A DNA stretch of 64,000 nt from Dactylosporangium aurantiacum (GCF_000716715.1 NZ_JNYJ01000015.1:62001-126000), one strand, 5' to 3'; positions 55,358 through 64,000 are shown, numbered from the stretch's first letter. Notes: generated by a model not told the origin, from the sequence alone. Made by a program: numbers and translations.

Positions 55358-56577
55358 CGACGGTCGTGGAGGTCGACGCCGACCCCGTGGTCGCGGCGCC
55401 GACCCGGTTCTCGGTCAACCTGCGCCAGAGCGGCATCTACATCGCGTTCGCCGCGATCGTGGTCCTGTTCGAGGTCCTGACGTCCGGCTCGCTGCTGGAG
55501 CCGCAGAACATCTCGAACATCGTCGTGCAGAACTCCTACATCCTGATCCTCGCCATCGGCATGATCCTGATCATCATCGCCGGGCACATCGACCTGTCCG
55601 CGGGCTCCGTCGTCGCCGTCACCGGCGCCATCTCCGCGGTCCTCATGGTCGACATGGACGTCGCGTGGCCCGTGGCCGTCCTGGTCACGCTGCTCGCGGG
55701 GGCGCTCATCGGCGCGTGGCAGGGGTTCTGGATCGCGTACTTCGGGATCCCGGCGTTCATCGTCACCCTGGCCGGCATGCTGGTCTTCCGGGCCCTCACC
55801 ATGACGGTCCTCGGCAACCAGGGCATCGGCCCGTTCCCGGACGACGTGCGCACCCTCGCCAACGGCTTCACGCCCGGCTTCCTCAACAACGTCGGGCTCG
55901 GCGTGCTCGGCGGCGCGGACCTGTTCACCCTGCTCGTCGGCCTGGCGGCGGTCGCCGGCATCGTCGTCGTGCAGTGGCGGGCCCGTCGGGGCCGCATCGG
56001 TTACGGGCAGGCCGTCGACAGCATGCCGATCTTCGTGGCGAAGATCGCCGGCGCCGCGCTCGTGCTCATGTTCATCATCGTGCAGCTGGCCCGCTTCAAG
56101 AACCTGCCGTGGGTGCTGGTCCTGCTGGCGGCGCTGGTGCTCGCGTACACGCTGATCAGCCAGCGCACCGTCTTCGGCCGGCACATCTACGCGGTCGGCG
56201 GCAACCTGCAGGCGGCCAGCCTGTCCGGGGTGAAGGTCAAGTCGGTCACGTTCTGGATCTTCGTGAACATGGGCCTGCTCGCCTCGATCGCCGGCATCAT
56301 CTTCGCCGGCCGGCTCAACCAGGCCGGCCCGACCGCCGGCAACGCCTTCGAGCTCGACGCGATCGCCGCCGCGTTCATCGGCGGCGCCGCCGTCCAGGGC
56401 GGCGTCGGCAAGGTCGTCGGTGCCATCACCGGCGGCCTCATCATGGCCGTCATCAACAACGGCATGTCCCTCATCGGCTCGCCCAGCGAACGCGTCATGC
56501 TGGTCAAGGGCCTGGTGCTGCTGGCCGCGGTCGCCTTCGACGTGTGGGCGAAGCGCCGCGCCGGCCGCTCCCGCTGA
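55354..56577 (+). CDS. mmsB: Multiple-monosaccharide ABC transporter permease
   Basis: A 407-residue membrane permease of the CUT2 family with about 10-11 transmembrane helices (for example [26 protein letters not shown]..., [38 protein letters not shown]). The [20 protein letters not shown] loop and [18 protein letters not shown] are family landmarks; [26 protein letters not shown] is the EAA-like coupling segment to the ATPase. ATG 55354 overlaps mmsA by four bases. Transcription ends at the large hairpin at 56631. Confidence 0.95.
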   Translation: MTTVVEVDADPVVAAPTRFSVNLRQSGIYIAFAAIVVLFEVLTSGSLLEPQNISNIVVQNSYILILAIGMILIIIAGHIDLSAGSVVAVTGAISAVLMVDMDVAWPVAVLVTLLAGALIGAWQGFWIAYFGIPAFIVTLAGMLVFRALTMTVLGNQGIGPFPDDVRTLANGFTPGFLNNVGLGVLGGADLFTLLVGLAAVAGIVVVQWRARRGRIGYGQAVDSMPIFVAKIAGAALVLMFIIVQLARFKNLPWVLVLLAALVLAYTLISQRTVFGRHIYAVGGNLQAASLSGVKVKSVTFWIFVNMGLLASIAGIIFAGRLNQAGPTAGNAFELDAIAAAFIGGAAVQGGVGKVVGAITGGLIMAVINNGMSLIGSPSERVMLVKGLVLLAAVAFDVWAKRRAGRSR

Positions 56578-56630
56578 GGGACGGCGCACACTTCGGTTCG
56601 TGGCCTGGGCGGGACGCGGACCGGCGGAAG

Positions 56631-56670
56631 GGTGGAGCCCAGGGGACGCTGGCGGCCCCTGGGCTCCACC
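56631..56670. terminator. Strong hairpin after the mms operon
   Basis: Perfect 15-bp stem GGTGGAGCCCAGGGG (56631-56645) with complement 56656-56670 and a 10-base loop. Stands 53 bases after the mmsB stop and 22 before the next ATG. Confidence 0.8.
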
Positions 56671-56692
56671 ATGTTCGCTCTAGAGTTGCCGG

Positions 56693-57319
56693 ATGATCCG
56701 ACCAGCTTTCCTGGACACCGCCGAGGTCGCCGCGGCGCTGGTGCGCTCGCCCGCGGTCGACGAGCGCTGGGCCGCGCCCAGTGCCCTGCCCGGCTTCACC
56801 GTCGGCGGCCTGGCCCGGCACCTCGCCAACCAGGTGACCCGCACCCTCACGCTCCTCGCCGACCCGCCCGGCGAGTCGGCGATCCCGGTCCTGGACCACT
56901 TCACCGGCGCCGGCTGGGTGACCTCCGGCGCCGGCAGCGCCGACAACGCCGCCATCCTGCGGCGCAGCGAGGACGCCGCCGCGCAGACCTCCGCCGCCGT
57001 CCTGGCCGACGAGGTCGACGCCGCCCTGGCCGAGCTGCGCACCGTCGTGCCGGCGCAGCACCCCGACCGCGTCGTCGACCTGGGCCGGTGGGGGCTCGCC
57101 GTCGACGACTTCCTGCTCACCCGCCTGCTGGAGCTGGTCGTGCACACCGACGACCTCGCGGTCAGCCTCGACGTGCCGACGCCGGACCTGCCCGCCGCCG
57201 CGACGGACGCGACCGTGCAGCTCCTCGCCCGGCTCGCGGTGTGGCGGCACGGCCCGCTGCCGGTGCTGCGCGCCCTGACCCGGCAGGAGCGCGCACCCGG
57301 CTCGGTCGCCGCGCTCTGA
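56693..57319 (+). CDS. Maleylpyruvate isomerase / DinB-like family protein
   Basis: A 208-residue four-helix-bundle protein of the MDMPI_N/DinB type, possibly mycothiol-dependent. Likely metal ligands: His in GGLARHLANQVTR, Glu and His in LLELVVHTDDLAVSLDV. FTVGGLARHLANQ near residue 40 is the family's first signature. It lacks the C-terminal second domain of the 263-residue relative at 12527. ATG 56693. Converges on the DUF5990 gene with 5 bases between. Substrate unknown. Confidence 0.83.
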   Translation: MIRPAFLDTAEVAAALVRSPAVDERWAAPSALPGFTVGGLARHLANQVTRTLTLLADPPGESAIPVLDHFTGAGWVTSGAGSADNAAILRRSEDAAAQTSAAVLADEVDAALAELRTVVPAQHPDRVVDLGRWGLAVDDFLLTRLLELVVHTDDLAVSLDVPTPDLPAAATDATVQLLARLAVWRHGPLPVLRALTRQERAPGSVAAL

Positions 57320-57324
57320 CGGCG

Positions 57325-57768
57325 CTACTCGACGCTCCAGGTGATGGCCGGTGGGCGGATCCGGGCGCACACCGGCTCACCTGCCGCGTCGGTCAGCCCG
57401 AGCCGCCCGACCAGCGTTCCCTCCCCGTCGTGGGCGGCCCGCAGCACGCCGGTCGGGATGTCGCCGAACATGAGCTTCGCCCTCCGGAACATCGCGAACT
57501 CGCCCCCGGTCACCGCGCCCCAGCTCAGGTACAGGAACCGTGCGCCGGGCCGCCCGTGCACCCACGGCCCGCCGACGTCGAGCAGCCCGTCGACCTCCCT
57601 GCTGGTCACCTCGAACGACCAGGCCGCCCCGCCGGCGTCGGCCGCGACCCGGTCGACCACCTCCGCCTTGCGCTGGACGCCGACGTGCACATTGCCCAGC
57701 CGCAGCGCGTCGGCCCGCCCTCCGCCCCGCCGCCCCGGCAGGTCGCTGCCCTCGATCCGGATCCGCAT
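57325..57768 (-). CDS. DUF5990 family protein
   Basis: A 147-residue protein starting MRIRIEGSDLPGR, followed by NVHVGVQRKAEVVDRVAADA, SFEVTSREVDGLLDVGGPWV, HGRPGARFLYLSWGAVTGG, FAMFRRAKLMFGDIPTGVL and a C-terminal PVCARIRPPAITWSVE. This is the layout of the uncharacterised DUF5990 family; a beta-rich fold is expected. ATG 57768 chosen because it begins the family pattern. No neighbours suggest a role. Confidence 0.8.
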   Translation of the reverse strand: MRIRIEGSDLPGRRGGGRADALRLGNVHVGVQRKAEVVDRVAADAGGAAWSFEVTSREVDGLLDVGGPWVHGRPGARFLYLSWGAVTGGEFAMFRRAKLMFGDIPTGVLRAAHDGEGTLVGRLGLTDAAGEPVCARIRPPAITWSVE

Positions 57769-58069
57769 TGCACCGACTGTAGGCCGCAGCCGTACCGGCG
57801 CGCCGTGTCCACGACGAAATGGTCGAGGACGCCCCTCGGCGGTGAGACAACCCATGACCGGATGCACCGGAGGCGGCGGATCTCCAGCAGCACCTGGTGC
57901 CGCACCCCGGTCGACGCCCAGCGCGGCCCGGACACGGCGGCCGAGGGCGCCGGCTGATCGTGGGCCTGTCACCGATCGTGTCCCGGTTGCGACGCTGCGC
58001 CAGGTGTGAGACAACATGGAAGCGTGGCCCGGTGCCGGCCCGGTTCCGGGGGAGCCGACGGGAGCGCGG
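57769..58069. other. Intergenic region between DUF5990 and thiL
   Basis: About 300 bases without a supportable gene. GTGAGACAAC occurs twice in direct orientation (57842-57851 and 58006-58015), each followed shortly by ATG. I see no TPP riboswitch-like structure before thiL and no clear promoter. Confidence 0.4.
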
Positions 58070-59017
58070 ATGTCGAAACGGGTCAGCACCATCGGTGAGT
58101 TCGCGTTGATCGAGCTCATCACGGCCCGGCTGCCGGCGCAGGACGACGTGCTGGTCGGACCGGGCGACGACGCGGCCGTCGTCGCCGCGCCCGACGGGCG
58201 GTTCGTGGTCACCACCGACCTGCTGGTGGAGCGCCGGCATTTCCGCCGGGACTGGTCGTCGGCCTACGACATCGGCCAGAAGGCGGCGGCGCAGAACCTG
58301 TCCGACGTCGCGGCGATGGGCGCCCGACCCACGACGCTGCTCCTCGGGCTGGCGTTGCCGCCGGAGACCGCCGTCGACTGGGTTCTGGAGCTGGTCGACG
58401 GGCTGCGTGACGAATGCGACCGGGCCAAGGCGTCGATCGTCGGTGGCGACATCAGCCGCGCCGACGCGGTGGTCCTCGCCATCACCGCACACGGCAGCCT
58501 CGACGGCCGTCCGCCGGTCCTGCGCCGCGGCGCCCGACCCGGCGACGTGGTCGTGCTCGGTGGCCGGGTCGGTTGGGCCGCGGCGGGGCTGGCCCTGCTC
58601 ACCGGCGACCGGCGGGAGCCGGCGGAGCTCGTGACGGCACACCGCCGCCCGCGACCGCCGTACCCCCTCGGTGCGGAGCTGGCCGCCGCGGGTGCCACCG
58701 CCATGTGCGACGTCAGCGACGGGTTGCTGCAGGACCTGGGCCACATCGCCGACGCTTCGCGGGTCGGGATCGAGCTGGACTCGACCGCGTTCGAGGTGCC
58801 CGGCATCATGCGCCAGGCCGCCGACCTGCTCGGCGTCGACCCGCTCGGCTGGATGCTCACCGGCGGCGACGACAACGCGCTGGTGGCATGTCTGCCGGCG
58901 CCCGCCGCCGTGCCGGCCGGCTGTGTCGTCATCGGAACGGTGGTGCGCGAGCCCGGCGTCCGCGTCGACGGCGCGGTGTGGTCCGGGCCGGGCGGTCACG
59001 ATCACTTCCGCCGGTGA
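58070..59017 (+). CDS. thiL: Thiamine-phosphate kinase
   Basis: Phosphorylates thiamine monophosphate to the cofactor thiamine diphosphate with ATP. A 315-residue PurM/AIR-synthase-fold protein with ThiL hallmarks: STIGEFALIELITARL, VGPGDDAAVV (metal/ATP loop), TTDLLVERRHFRRDW, AAQNLSDVAAMGARPTTLLLGLALP, VGGDISRAD, ATAMCDVSDGLLQDLGHIADAS and LTGGDDNALVACLP. ATG 58070, with GGGAG upstream, places the motif start correctly; the frame begins earlier at 58016. Other thiamine genes are not adjacent. Confidence 0.95.
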   Translation: MSKRVSTIGEFALIELITARLPAQDDVLVGPGDDAAVVAAPDGRFVVTTDLLVERRHFRRDWSSAYDIGQKAAAQNLSDVAAMGARPTTLLLGLALPPETAVDWVLELVDGLRDECDRAKASIVGGDISRADAVVLAITAHGSLDGRPPVLRRGARPGDVVVLGGRVGWAAAGLALLTGDRREPAELVTAHRRPRPPYPLGAELAAAGATAMCDVSDGLLQDLGHIADASRVGIELDSTAFEVPGIMRQAADLLGVDPLGWMLTGGDDNALVACLPAPAAVPAGCVVIGTVVREPGVRVDGAVWSGPGGHDHFRR

Positions 59018-59101
59018 CCGCCGCAGCCCGGCACCAGCCGTTGGCTCGCTGGTCCGGCAGGCGTGGCGAACGTTGGTGTCGAGGAGTCGACCGGAGGGCC
59101 G

Positions 59102-61411
59102 ATGGCAAGCGGAACACGCGCGGCTGCCGCTAGGACGAGGGCCCGTGGGGTGCGCAGGCGGTGGTGGATCTTCGGGATGCTCGCCACGCTGGCAGCCGGG
59201 ACGGGCGCCGTCGTCGGCGTGCCGGACGTGTCCCACCCGATCCGGTGGATCTCAGTGGTGGCCTGCGCCGTCTGTACCGGCGTGCTGGCCGCCTGGCAGT
59301 GGCGGCGGGACAGCGGCGGGGACCCGAATCCGCAACCGGACGTCGACGAGGACTCGGCCACCATCTTCCAGCTGCCCCGCGACGTGCCCGATTTCATCGG
59401 CAGGCGCGACGAGCTCGACCGCATCACGCAGCTGGTCGAGCAGGCCCGCGACGACAACTGGACGGCCGTGCCGGTGGTCGCCGTCAGCGGTCAGGGCGGT
59501 GTGGGCAAGACGACGCTCGCGGTCCGCGCGGCCCATTTGCTGCGCCCCCATTTCCGGGACGGTCAGTTGTACATCGACCTCCGCGGCTCCGACGACAACC
59601 CGCTCGATCCGGAACATGTCCTGGCGGAGCTGCTCGTCGACCTCGGTGTCGATCCGTCGGTCATTCCCAATGGGCTGGAGGAACGGGCACGCCGGTACCG
59701 GGACCGGCTGGCCGTCCGGTCGATGCTCATCGTCATCGACAACGCGGTCAGCGAACATCAGGTGCGGCCATTCATTCCGGGGCTGCCCTGTTGCGCGGCG
59801 ATCGTGGCCAGCCGTCGTCCACTGTCCGGGCTGGAAGGCGCCACCCAGATCAAGCTGAAGGTGCTGGAGGAGGCCGCGACGGTTGAGCTGCTCAGCCGCA
59901 TCGCCGGGACGGACCGCCTCGCGGCGGACCCGCACGCCGTGTCGACCATCACCGAACTGTCCGGCGGGCTGCCGCTCGCCATCCGTATCGTGGGTGGCAA
60001 GCTGATCCGCCGCGAGTCGGTCACGCTGCAAGCCGTGGCACAGAATCTTCGTGATGAACACCAACGCCTGATGGTCGAGAAGTTCAAGGTCGGCGACCTG
60101 GAGGTGCGGGCGAGCCTCATGCTGAGCTACCGGCCACTGGCGACGCACGTCGCAAAGACCTTCCGCCTGCTGTCCATCCTGGACAGCGCGGAGTTCTCAG
60201 GTGTGCTGGTGCCGATCCTGATGGCATCTGCGCCTGCGGCGTCGGAGCGGGTCATCGAGGAGCTGCTTGACGCGCAGCTGCTCGAACTCGTCAACGACAT
60301 ACCGGGACAGACGCGATACCGATTCCACGATCTGGTCCTGGCGTTCGCTCGGGAGCGGCTCGCGGAGGACGAGCCGGAGGAGGAACAACGGACCGCGGTG
60401 AGACGCGTCGCTCACGCGTACGCCCGATGGCTGGATCTCCTCGACACACAGTTGGTCACGGTCGACGTGCGGCGGCTGCCCACCCCGCTGCCGCCGTCTC
60501 CGCCAGGCGCGCAGGACGCCGGCACCACGATCCTGCGCCGGGATCCGCTCGAATGGTGGCGGCTCGAGCAGGGAGCCGTGCTGCAGACGCTGGAGCTGGC
60601 CGCGGCGAGTGGTATGGCGGAAGAGCTATGGATGGTCGCCGAGCGACTCAGCGTCTGCGCGCTCAGCCGGGTGGACTGGGACGACTGGCATCGGGCGATC
60701 TCACTCGCGATCGCCACCGCGCCGCACAATGCGCATCATATGCGGGCCCGCCTGCATCTTCGGGCGGCCGACGTGCTCACACTGCAGGAGCAGCCGCCAG
60801 CCGCCATTGAGCATCTGCGAGAGTGCGACGCGCGACGCGAGCATCTCGACGACTACGAACGGGCGACCCTCGACCTGGTGCTCGGCTACGCCTTGCTGGA
60901 GACAGGAGCGGTGGCGGAATCGGAGGCCCGGCTGGTCGCCTGCCTGCCGGTGTTCGACGCTGCCGGCGACGAACACCGGTCCGCCGAGGCCCGCTGCGAC
61001 TTGGCCGTGCTGTTGAGACACCAGGGCCGGACCATGGAGGCGATCAGCGGCCTCGAACAGTGCGTCACGGCGTTCCGGGCCCAGCAGCGTGAGAACTGGC
61101 TCGCTTTCGCGCTGGTGAATCTGGGTCACACGTATCTCAGCGTGGGCGACGTGGAGTCCGGCACCCGGTGCTTCATCGACAGCCTGCCGCTCCTGGAACG
61201 TCTCGACAAGCGGCTGTGGACGGCGAGCAGTCTCAGCGAGATGGGGACCGCGCTGGTCGCGGCAGGCGAGTATGCGCTCGGACGCAGGGCGCTCCGCAGA
61301 TCGTGCGTGATCTATGACATGTTCGGCCACCCGCGCGCGGGCGAGATCCGCCGCACGCTGCGCCGCCCGCACACCTGGTTGCGCCCGCCATGGCGCCGCA
61401 CCGGGCGCTGA
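59102..61411 (+). CDS. Membrane-anchored STAND NTPase (NB-ARC-like) with helical-repeat tail
   Basis: A 769-residue protein. N-terminal basic segment and two transmembrane helices (WWIFGMLATLAAGTGAVVG; WISVVACAVCTGVLAAW), then an NB-ARC-type NTPase: FIGRRDELDRI, Walker A VSGQGGVGKTTLAVRAA (Lys136), Walker B MLIVIDNAVSEHQ, and GLPLAIRIVGGKLIR (the GLPL helix), followed by a winged-helix-like part and a TPR-type helical tail (about residues 500-750). It is the regulatory core of SARP-type activators without the DNA-binding head, attached to the membrane. ATG 59102 has GGAGGG upstream; GTG 59063 is an alternative. Third-position G/C is lower than in neighbours, hinting at transfer. Possible signalling or defence role; undecided. 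Confidence 0.82.
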   Translation: MASGTRAAAARTRARGVRRRWWIFGMLATLAAGTGAVVGVPDVSHPIRWISVVACAVCTGVLAAWQWRRDSGGDPNPQPDVDEDSATIFQLPRDVPDFIGRRDELDRITQLVEQARDDNWTAVPVVAVSGQGGVGKTTLAVRAAHLLRPHFRDGQLYIDLRGSDDNPLDPEHVLAELLVDLGVDPSVIPNGLEERARRYRDRLAVRSMLIVIDNAVSEHQVRPFIPGLPCCAAIVASRRPLSGLEGATQIKLKVLEEAATVELLSRIAGTDRLAADPHAVSTITELSGGLPLAIRIVGGKLIRRESVTLQAVAQNLRDEHQRLMVEKFKVGDLEVRASLMLSYRPLATHVAKTFRLLSILDSAEFSGVLVPILMASAPAASERVIEELLDAQLLELVNDIPGQTRYRFHDLVLAFARERLAEDEPEEEQRTAVRRVAHAYARWLDLLDTQLVTVDVRRLPTPLPPSPPGAQDAGTTILRRDPLEWWRLEQGAVLQTLELAAASGMAEELWMVAERLSVCALSRVDWDDWHRAISLAIATAPHNAHHMRARLHLRAADVLTLQEQPPAAIEHLRECDARREHLDDYERATLDLVLGYALLETGAVAESEARLVACLPVFDAAGDEHRSAEARCDLAVLLRHQGRTMEAISGLEQCVTAFRAQQRENWLAFALVNLGHTYLSVGDVESGTRCFIDSLPLLERLDKRLWTASSLSEMGTALVAAGEYALGRRALRRSCVIYDMFGHPRAGEIRRTLRRPHTWLRPPWRRTGR

Positions 61412-62097
61412 ACACCCAGCCGACGCGCCGGACAGTCCGCCGACGCTCGATGTGCGCGGTGAGGCCCGGCTTCAGGACGTGAGGCGACGTGCCGTGAGTG
61501 CCGCACGGCCGGCCGTGCCGTCGAACCCGCAGCGAAAGCGCCCGGCGGGGAGGCGGTGACACCCGCGGTGGAAGCGCGGCGGAGCACCGGCCGGCAACAC
61601 CGGACGGAGAGAACCGTCATGCGAAGCCTGCCGAAAGCACCTGGCACGGAGCCCTGGCAGCAGAAACCCCGCACCGAACCCCGATGGGGCAGCCCGGTGG
61701 CGAAACTGCGGCGGGACGCTATGAAACCGACGGCGAAACTGGGTGATGAGACTCGATGGAGCCCAACCGCGACGTCTCACGGCGAGGCCCGGCGGCGAAC
61801 CTTGGCGGTGGAATCGTGGCGGCGGACCCAGCCGCGAGGCTCGGTGGTGAGGCCCGACGAGGTGAGAATCGGCGGGGACCTCGGCCGGGGACCTCGGCGG
61901 GGACCTCGGCGGCGGGAACCGGAGGTGAGATTCCGACGGCGGAACCCTGGTGGCGAGCCCTCAGTGGAGTCGCATCGGCGGCAAAACTCGGTGACGGAGT
62001 TCGGCGATGTAATCCGGCGGCGAGCCCACCCGGCGGCGAGAACCACCGCCCGCGAACATCGCAGCGGCTGGCGGGGTCTCACCGGCGGCCGGTGAGA
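61412..62097. other. Gene-free region of degenerate GGCGG-N-GAA repeats
   Basis: Nearly 700 bases, AG-rich on the plus strand. Variants of GGCGGCGAAAC / GGCGGTGGAATC / GGCGGGGACCTC recur every 15-35 bases from about 61700, with three near-identical copies of GGGGACCTCGGC at about 61876-61915. Open frames on both strands translate to Arg/Gly-rich or Arg/Pro-rich low-complexity sequence without a start site, so I do not call a gene. Confidence 0.5.
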
Positions 62098-63996
62098 TCA
62101 GCTGCGGTAGACCTCGACCGATGACAGCTGGCCCGCCGGCTGGACCGAGTTCGACGAGATGAGCACGCGGATGTAGCGGTGCTGGCCGGAGGCGACGCCG
62201 AGGGTGGCGCGTTGGCCGCTGGCGGTGTCGAAGCGGCACGAGGCGCCCGAGATGGTGGTGAAGGTGGCGCCGTCGAGGCTGCTCTGGATCGTGACCGTCT
62301 GGGTCCTGGCGGGCCAGGCGGACGACGGGGGCAGGCGCAGCACGACGCGGCGCACCGGGACCGGGGAGCCCAGGTCGACCTGGACCCACTGGGGCAGGGC
62401 GTTGTTGCGGCTCTCCCAGTAGCTCATCGGGTCGCCGTCGGTGACGCGGCCGGAGCTGTAGACGTCGGTGTGGCTGCTCTCCGACGTGGGGCGGCCCAGG
62501 GCGGCGTCGGTGCCCGGGTCGAGCGGCAGCGGCGGGGTGCTCGCCGCCGTGGTGGGAGCGCCGGGGCTCGGCGAGGACTGGGCCGAGGTGCTCGGGCGGG
62601 GGGAGGAGGCCGACGGGCCGGGCTTCGGCGAGGTGCTGCCGCTCGCGCGGGCCGAGGGTGGCGGCGCCGACGGTGCGGCGGCGTCGCCGGGCATCGTGGC
62701 GGTGCGTGGCTCGCTGCCGGCGGTGAGGTCGGCGCCGGTGCCGCCGCGGGGCCAGAAGGCGACGGCCCCGGCGACGGCGAGCAGCAGCACGACCACGGCC
62801 GCGGCGGCCAGCAGGGCCAGGCCGTTGCGGGCGTGGCGGACGGCGGCGGGCGGGTCCGGCGGCGCCGGCACCGGTGGCATGGGCAGCAGGTCGCAGCGCT
62901 GGAAGTCGCGGGCCTGGCCGCTGGTCACGCCGCTGCCGGGGTGCCGCTCGGCCAGCTCCCGCTCGGCGGCCTCGCCCCACTCCGACGACTTGCCCCGCAC
63001 GACCAGGTCGACGCTCGCCGGGATCTCGGACAGCAGCGCGGTGAACATGGCCGACAGCGGCGGCCACACCAGGTCGTCGATGACCTCGTCAGCGGCCCCG
63101 ACCACGACCCGGTAGCTCCCGTTGCGCCCGCCCGGCGCCGGCAGCGCCGCACCGTCCCCGGCCGCGACAGCGAACGGCGGCGTCGCACCGTCGCCGGCCG
63201 CGACGGCGAACGGCGGCCCCGCGCCGTCGCCGGCCGCGACGGCGAACGGCGGCGTCGCACCGTCGCCGGCCGCGACGGCGAACGGCGGCGTCGCGCCGTC
63301 GCCGGCCGCGACGGCGAACGGCGGCGCCGCACCGTCCCCGGCCGCGACAGGCACCGCAGCGGTGACCGGCAGCGCCCGCCCGCTGTCGGCAGCAGCGTCG
63401 ACCGGCAGCGAAGCGCGCCCCTTCGCCGGTGGCGGCGGTGGCCCCGGATACGCGTGGATGCCGCCCCCGCCGAGGCGGACCTGCCACCCCATGTCCATCG
63501 CATAGGTGGCCGGGTCGATCGGGCGCAGCGACGCGTGCGGCGGCGACGACGCCACGACCTCCTCGTCGCCGTCGGGGGTGAGCCGCAGCAGCCACGCGGG
63601 CTCGGCCCAGACCGGCCGGCGGTGCGCGTCGAGGGCGAAGACCGTGATCGACCCCGCGGGCGTGTGCAGCGGCACCCCGTTGACCAGGTGGACGGGCTCG
63701 CCGAGGCGGCTCGCCGCGGCGGCGGCCAGCGGGCGGCCCGCGCCCTGGCCGGCGCCCAGCGGCACCAGGTCGGCGACGCGGCGCACCCTGGTCGGCAGGG
63801 CGGCCATGGCCTGGGCGAGCTGCTCGCCGGTGAGCGCAGGGTCGAGCAGCAGGCGGGGGCGTGCCGGGTCGACGGCGACGGCGAACTCGACGCCGTCGAA
63901 GGCGGCCGCGGCGCCGACCGGGCCGGGGGACAGCAGCCACCCCGCGGGGACGGGCTGGGCGATGACGGCAGCGGGCCACAGCGTCGTCGCCGGCAC
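62098..63996 (-). CDS. Large membrane protein with tandem 12-residue repeat and C-terminal discoidin domain (5' end uncertain)
   Basis: At least 632 residues; the first GTG in the window is at 63996 but the frame stays open to the edge, so the start may be outside. N-terminal ~200 residues are globular and unrecognised (VPAGWLLSPGPVGAAAAFDG, VEFAVAVDPARPRLLLDPAL, and AMAALPTRVRRVADLVPLG). Then comes a tandem repeat VAAGDGATPPFA (about five and a half copies), a region with SYRVVVGAADEVIDDLVWPP, a Pro-rich loop, one transmembrane helix (NGLALLAAAAVVVLLLAVAG), a long Ser/Pro linker and a discoidin-like domain (GRPTSESSHTDVYSSGRVTD, WVQVDLGSPVPVRRVVLRLP, YIRVLISSNS). Topology suggests a cytoplasmic N-terminus and an exported sugar-binding tail. 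Confidence 0.78.
   Translation of the reverse strand: MPATTLWPAAVIAQPVPAGWLLSPGPVGAAAAFDGVEFAVAVDPARPRLLLDPALTGEQLAQAMAALPTRVRRVADLVPLGAGQGAGRPLAAAAASRLGEPVHLVNGVPLHTPAGSITVFALDAHRRPVWAEPAWLLRLTPDGDEEVVASSPPHASLRPIDPATYAMDMGWQVRLGGGGIHAYPGPPPPPAKGRASLPVDAAADSGRALPVTAAVPVAAGDGAAPPFAVAAGDGATPPFAVAAGDGATPPFAVAAGDGAGPPFAVAAGDGATPPFAVAAGDGAALPAPGGRNGSYRVVVGAADEVIDDLVWPPLSAMFTALLSEIPASVDLVVRGKSSEWGEAAERELAERHPGSGVTSGQARDFQRCDLLPMPPVPAPPDPPAAVRHARNGLALLAAAAVVVLLLAVAGAVAFWPRGGTGADLTAGSEPRTATMPGDAAAPSAPPPSARASGSTSPKPGPSASSPRPSTSAQSSPSPGAPTTAASTPPLPLDPGTDAALGRPTSESSHTDVYSSGRVTDGDPMSYWESRNNALPQWVQVDLGSPVPVRRVVLRLPPSSAWPARTQTVTIQSSLDGATFTTISGASCRFDTASGQRATLGVASGQHRYIRVLISSNSVQPAGQLSSVEVYRS
63160..63351. 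repeat. 36-bp tandem repeat inside the discoidin-tail gene
   Basis: Units begin at 63160, 63196, 63232, 63268 and 63304, with a partial sixth from 63340. Each is 36 bp and encodes 12 residues (VAAGDGATPPFA with T/G/A variation). In-frame, so copy number can vary without breaking the gene. No spacers, hence not CRISPR. Confidence 0.9.
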
Positions 63997-64000
63997 GAGC

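Noticed and set aside
57606..57935. 109-codon minus-strand frame upstream of DUF5990
   Set aside because: Overlaps the DUF5990 gene in another frame and has weak codon bias; the front part shows no family pattern.
61556..62095. 179-codon Arg-rich frame downstream of the STAND gene
   Set aside because: Low-complexity translation of the degenerate repeats; overlapping frames on both strands look equally open, so there is no evidence for one protein.
63160..63351. Regular repeats considered as a CRISPR array
   Set aside because: Units abut without spacers, are 36 bp, lie inside an open frame and encode 12-residue repeats.

Overview
This is a contiguous piece of a very GC-rich actinobacterial chromosome. 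Third codon positions are almost always G or C, GTG starts are frequent, and there are two mycothiol-dependent maleylpyruvate-isomerase-type proteins, a cell-wall-binding-repeat protein and several discoidin/CBM2 secreted glycosidases. Together these suggest a soil filamentous actinomycete, most likely Micromonosporaceae (Actinoplanes/Micromonospora-like). The genus is an inference. No rRNA, tRNA, CRISPR array or intact insertion sequence was found.

Left end (1-7.2 kb): the 3' part of a topoisomerase IV subunit A gene, then a patch of gene debris. It holds an IS-like repeat, a glyoxalase-like ORF cut short by a frameshifted RibD_C reductase gene, an intact reductase paralogue and AraC regulator, a frame-shifted hypothetical gene, a lipoprotein and a start-less gene remnant. 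7.2-16 kb is ordinary chromosome: CorA, a HAD hydrolase, a secreted M4 metalloprotease, a maleylpyruvate isomerase-like protein, a PAP2-family membrane protein, DUF2127 and a GntR regulator.

Signalling block (16-25.6 kb): a 1247-residue protein fusing PAS, GAF, histidine kinase, receiver, PAS, PP2C phosphatase and RsbW-like ATPase. It is followed by a degenerate kinase/DUF4177-like pair, DUF309, a TetR-DUF4865 operon behind a 34-bp palindrome, an orphan zinc-finger anti-sigma-like membrane protein, a STAS anti-anti-sigma protein and a single-domain response regulator. Two-component and partner-switching parts are concentrated here.

Glucan block (25.7-33.4 kb): a GH1 beta-glucosidase, a large secreted GH16-like plus TIM-barrel protein with three discoidin domains, and a LacI regulator, all marked by the operator core GGAGAGCGCTCTCC. 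Two more copies of the operator sit at 33.26 and 33.38 kb with no recognisable gene behind them. A secreted GH5-CBM2 cellulase (40.4-42.0 kb) lacks the operator.

Transport and envelope block (33.9-48.4 kb): two DUF305 proteins, an MFS exporter divergent from a LysR regulator, a chemotaxis-receptor remnant, an operon of degenerate ABC ATPase, YhgE/Pip-type membrane protein and TetR regulator with its probable operator, an OmpR/histidine-kinase pair, and a Tat-exported propeller plus cell-wall-binding-repeat protein. A roughly 90-bp repeat ending in a Shine-Dalgarno sequence occurs at 32.0 kb and, in tandem, at 44.0-44.2 kb.

Right end (48.5-64 kb): a kinase-fold protein, an NAD-dependent epimerase, a cold-shock-domain protein and an acyl-CoA synthetase, then the chvE-mmsA-mmsB sugar transporter. 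Two LacI-type operators lie between the synthetase and the transporter. Further on are a second maleylpyruvate-isomerase-type protein, DUF5990, ThiL, a membrane-anchored STAND NTPase with a helical repeat tail, a region of degenerate short repeats, and a membrane protein with a 36-bp tandem repeat and a discoidin tail that runs to the window edge.
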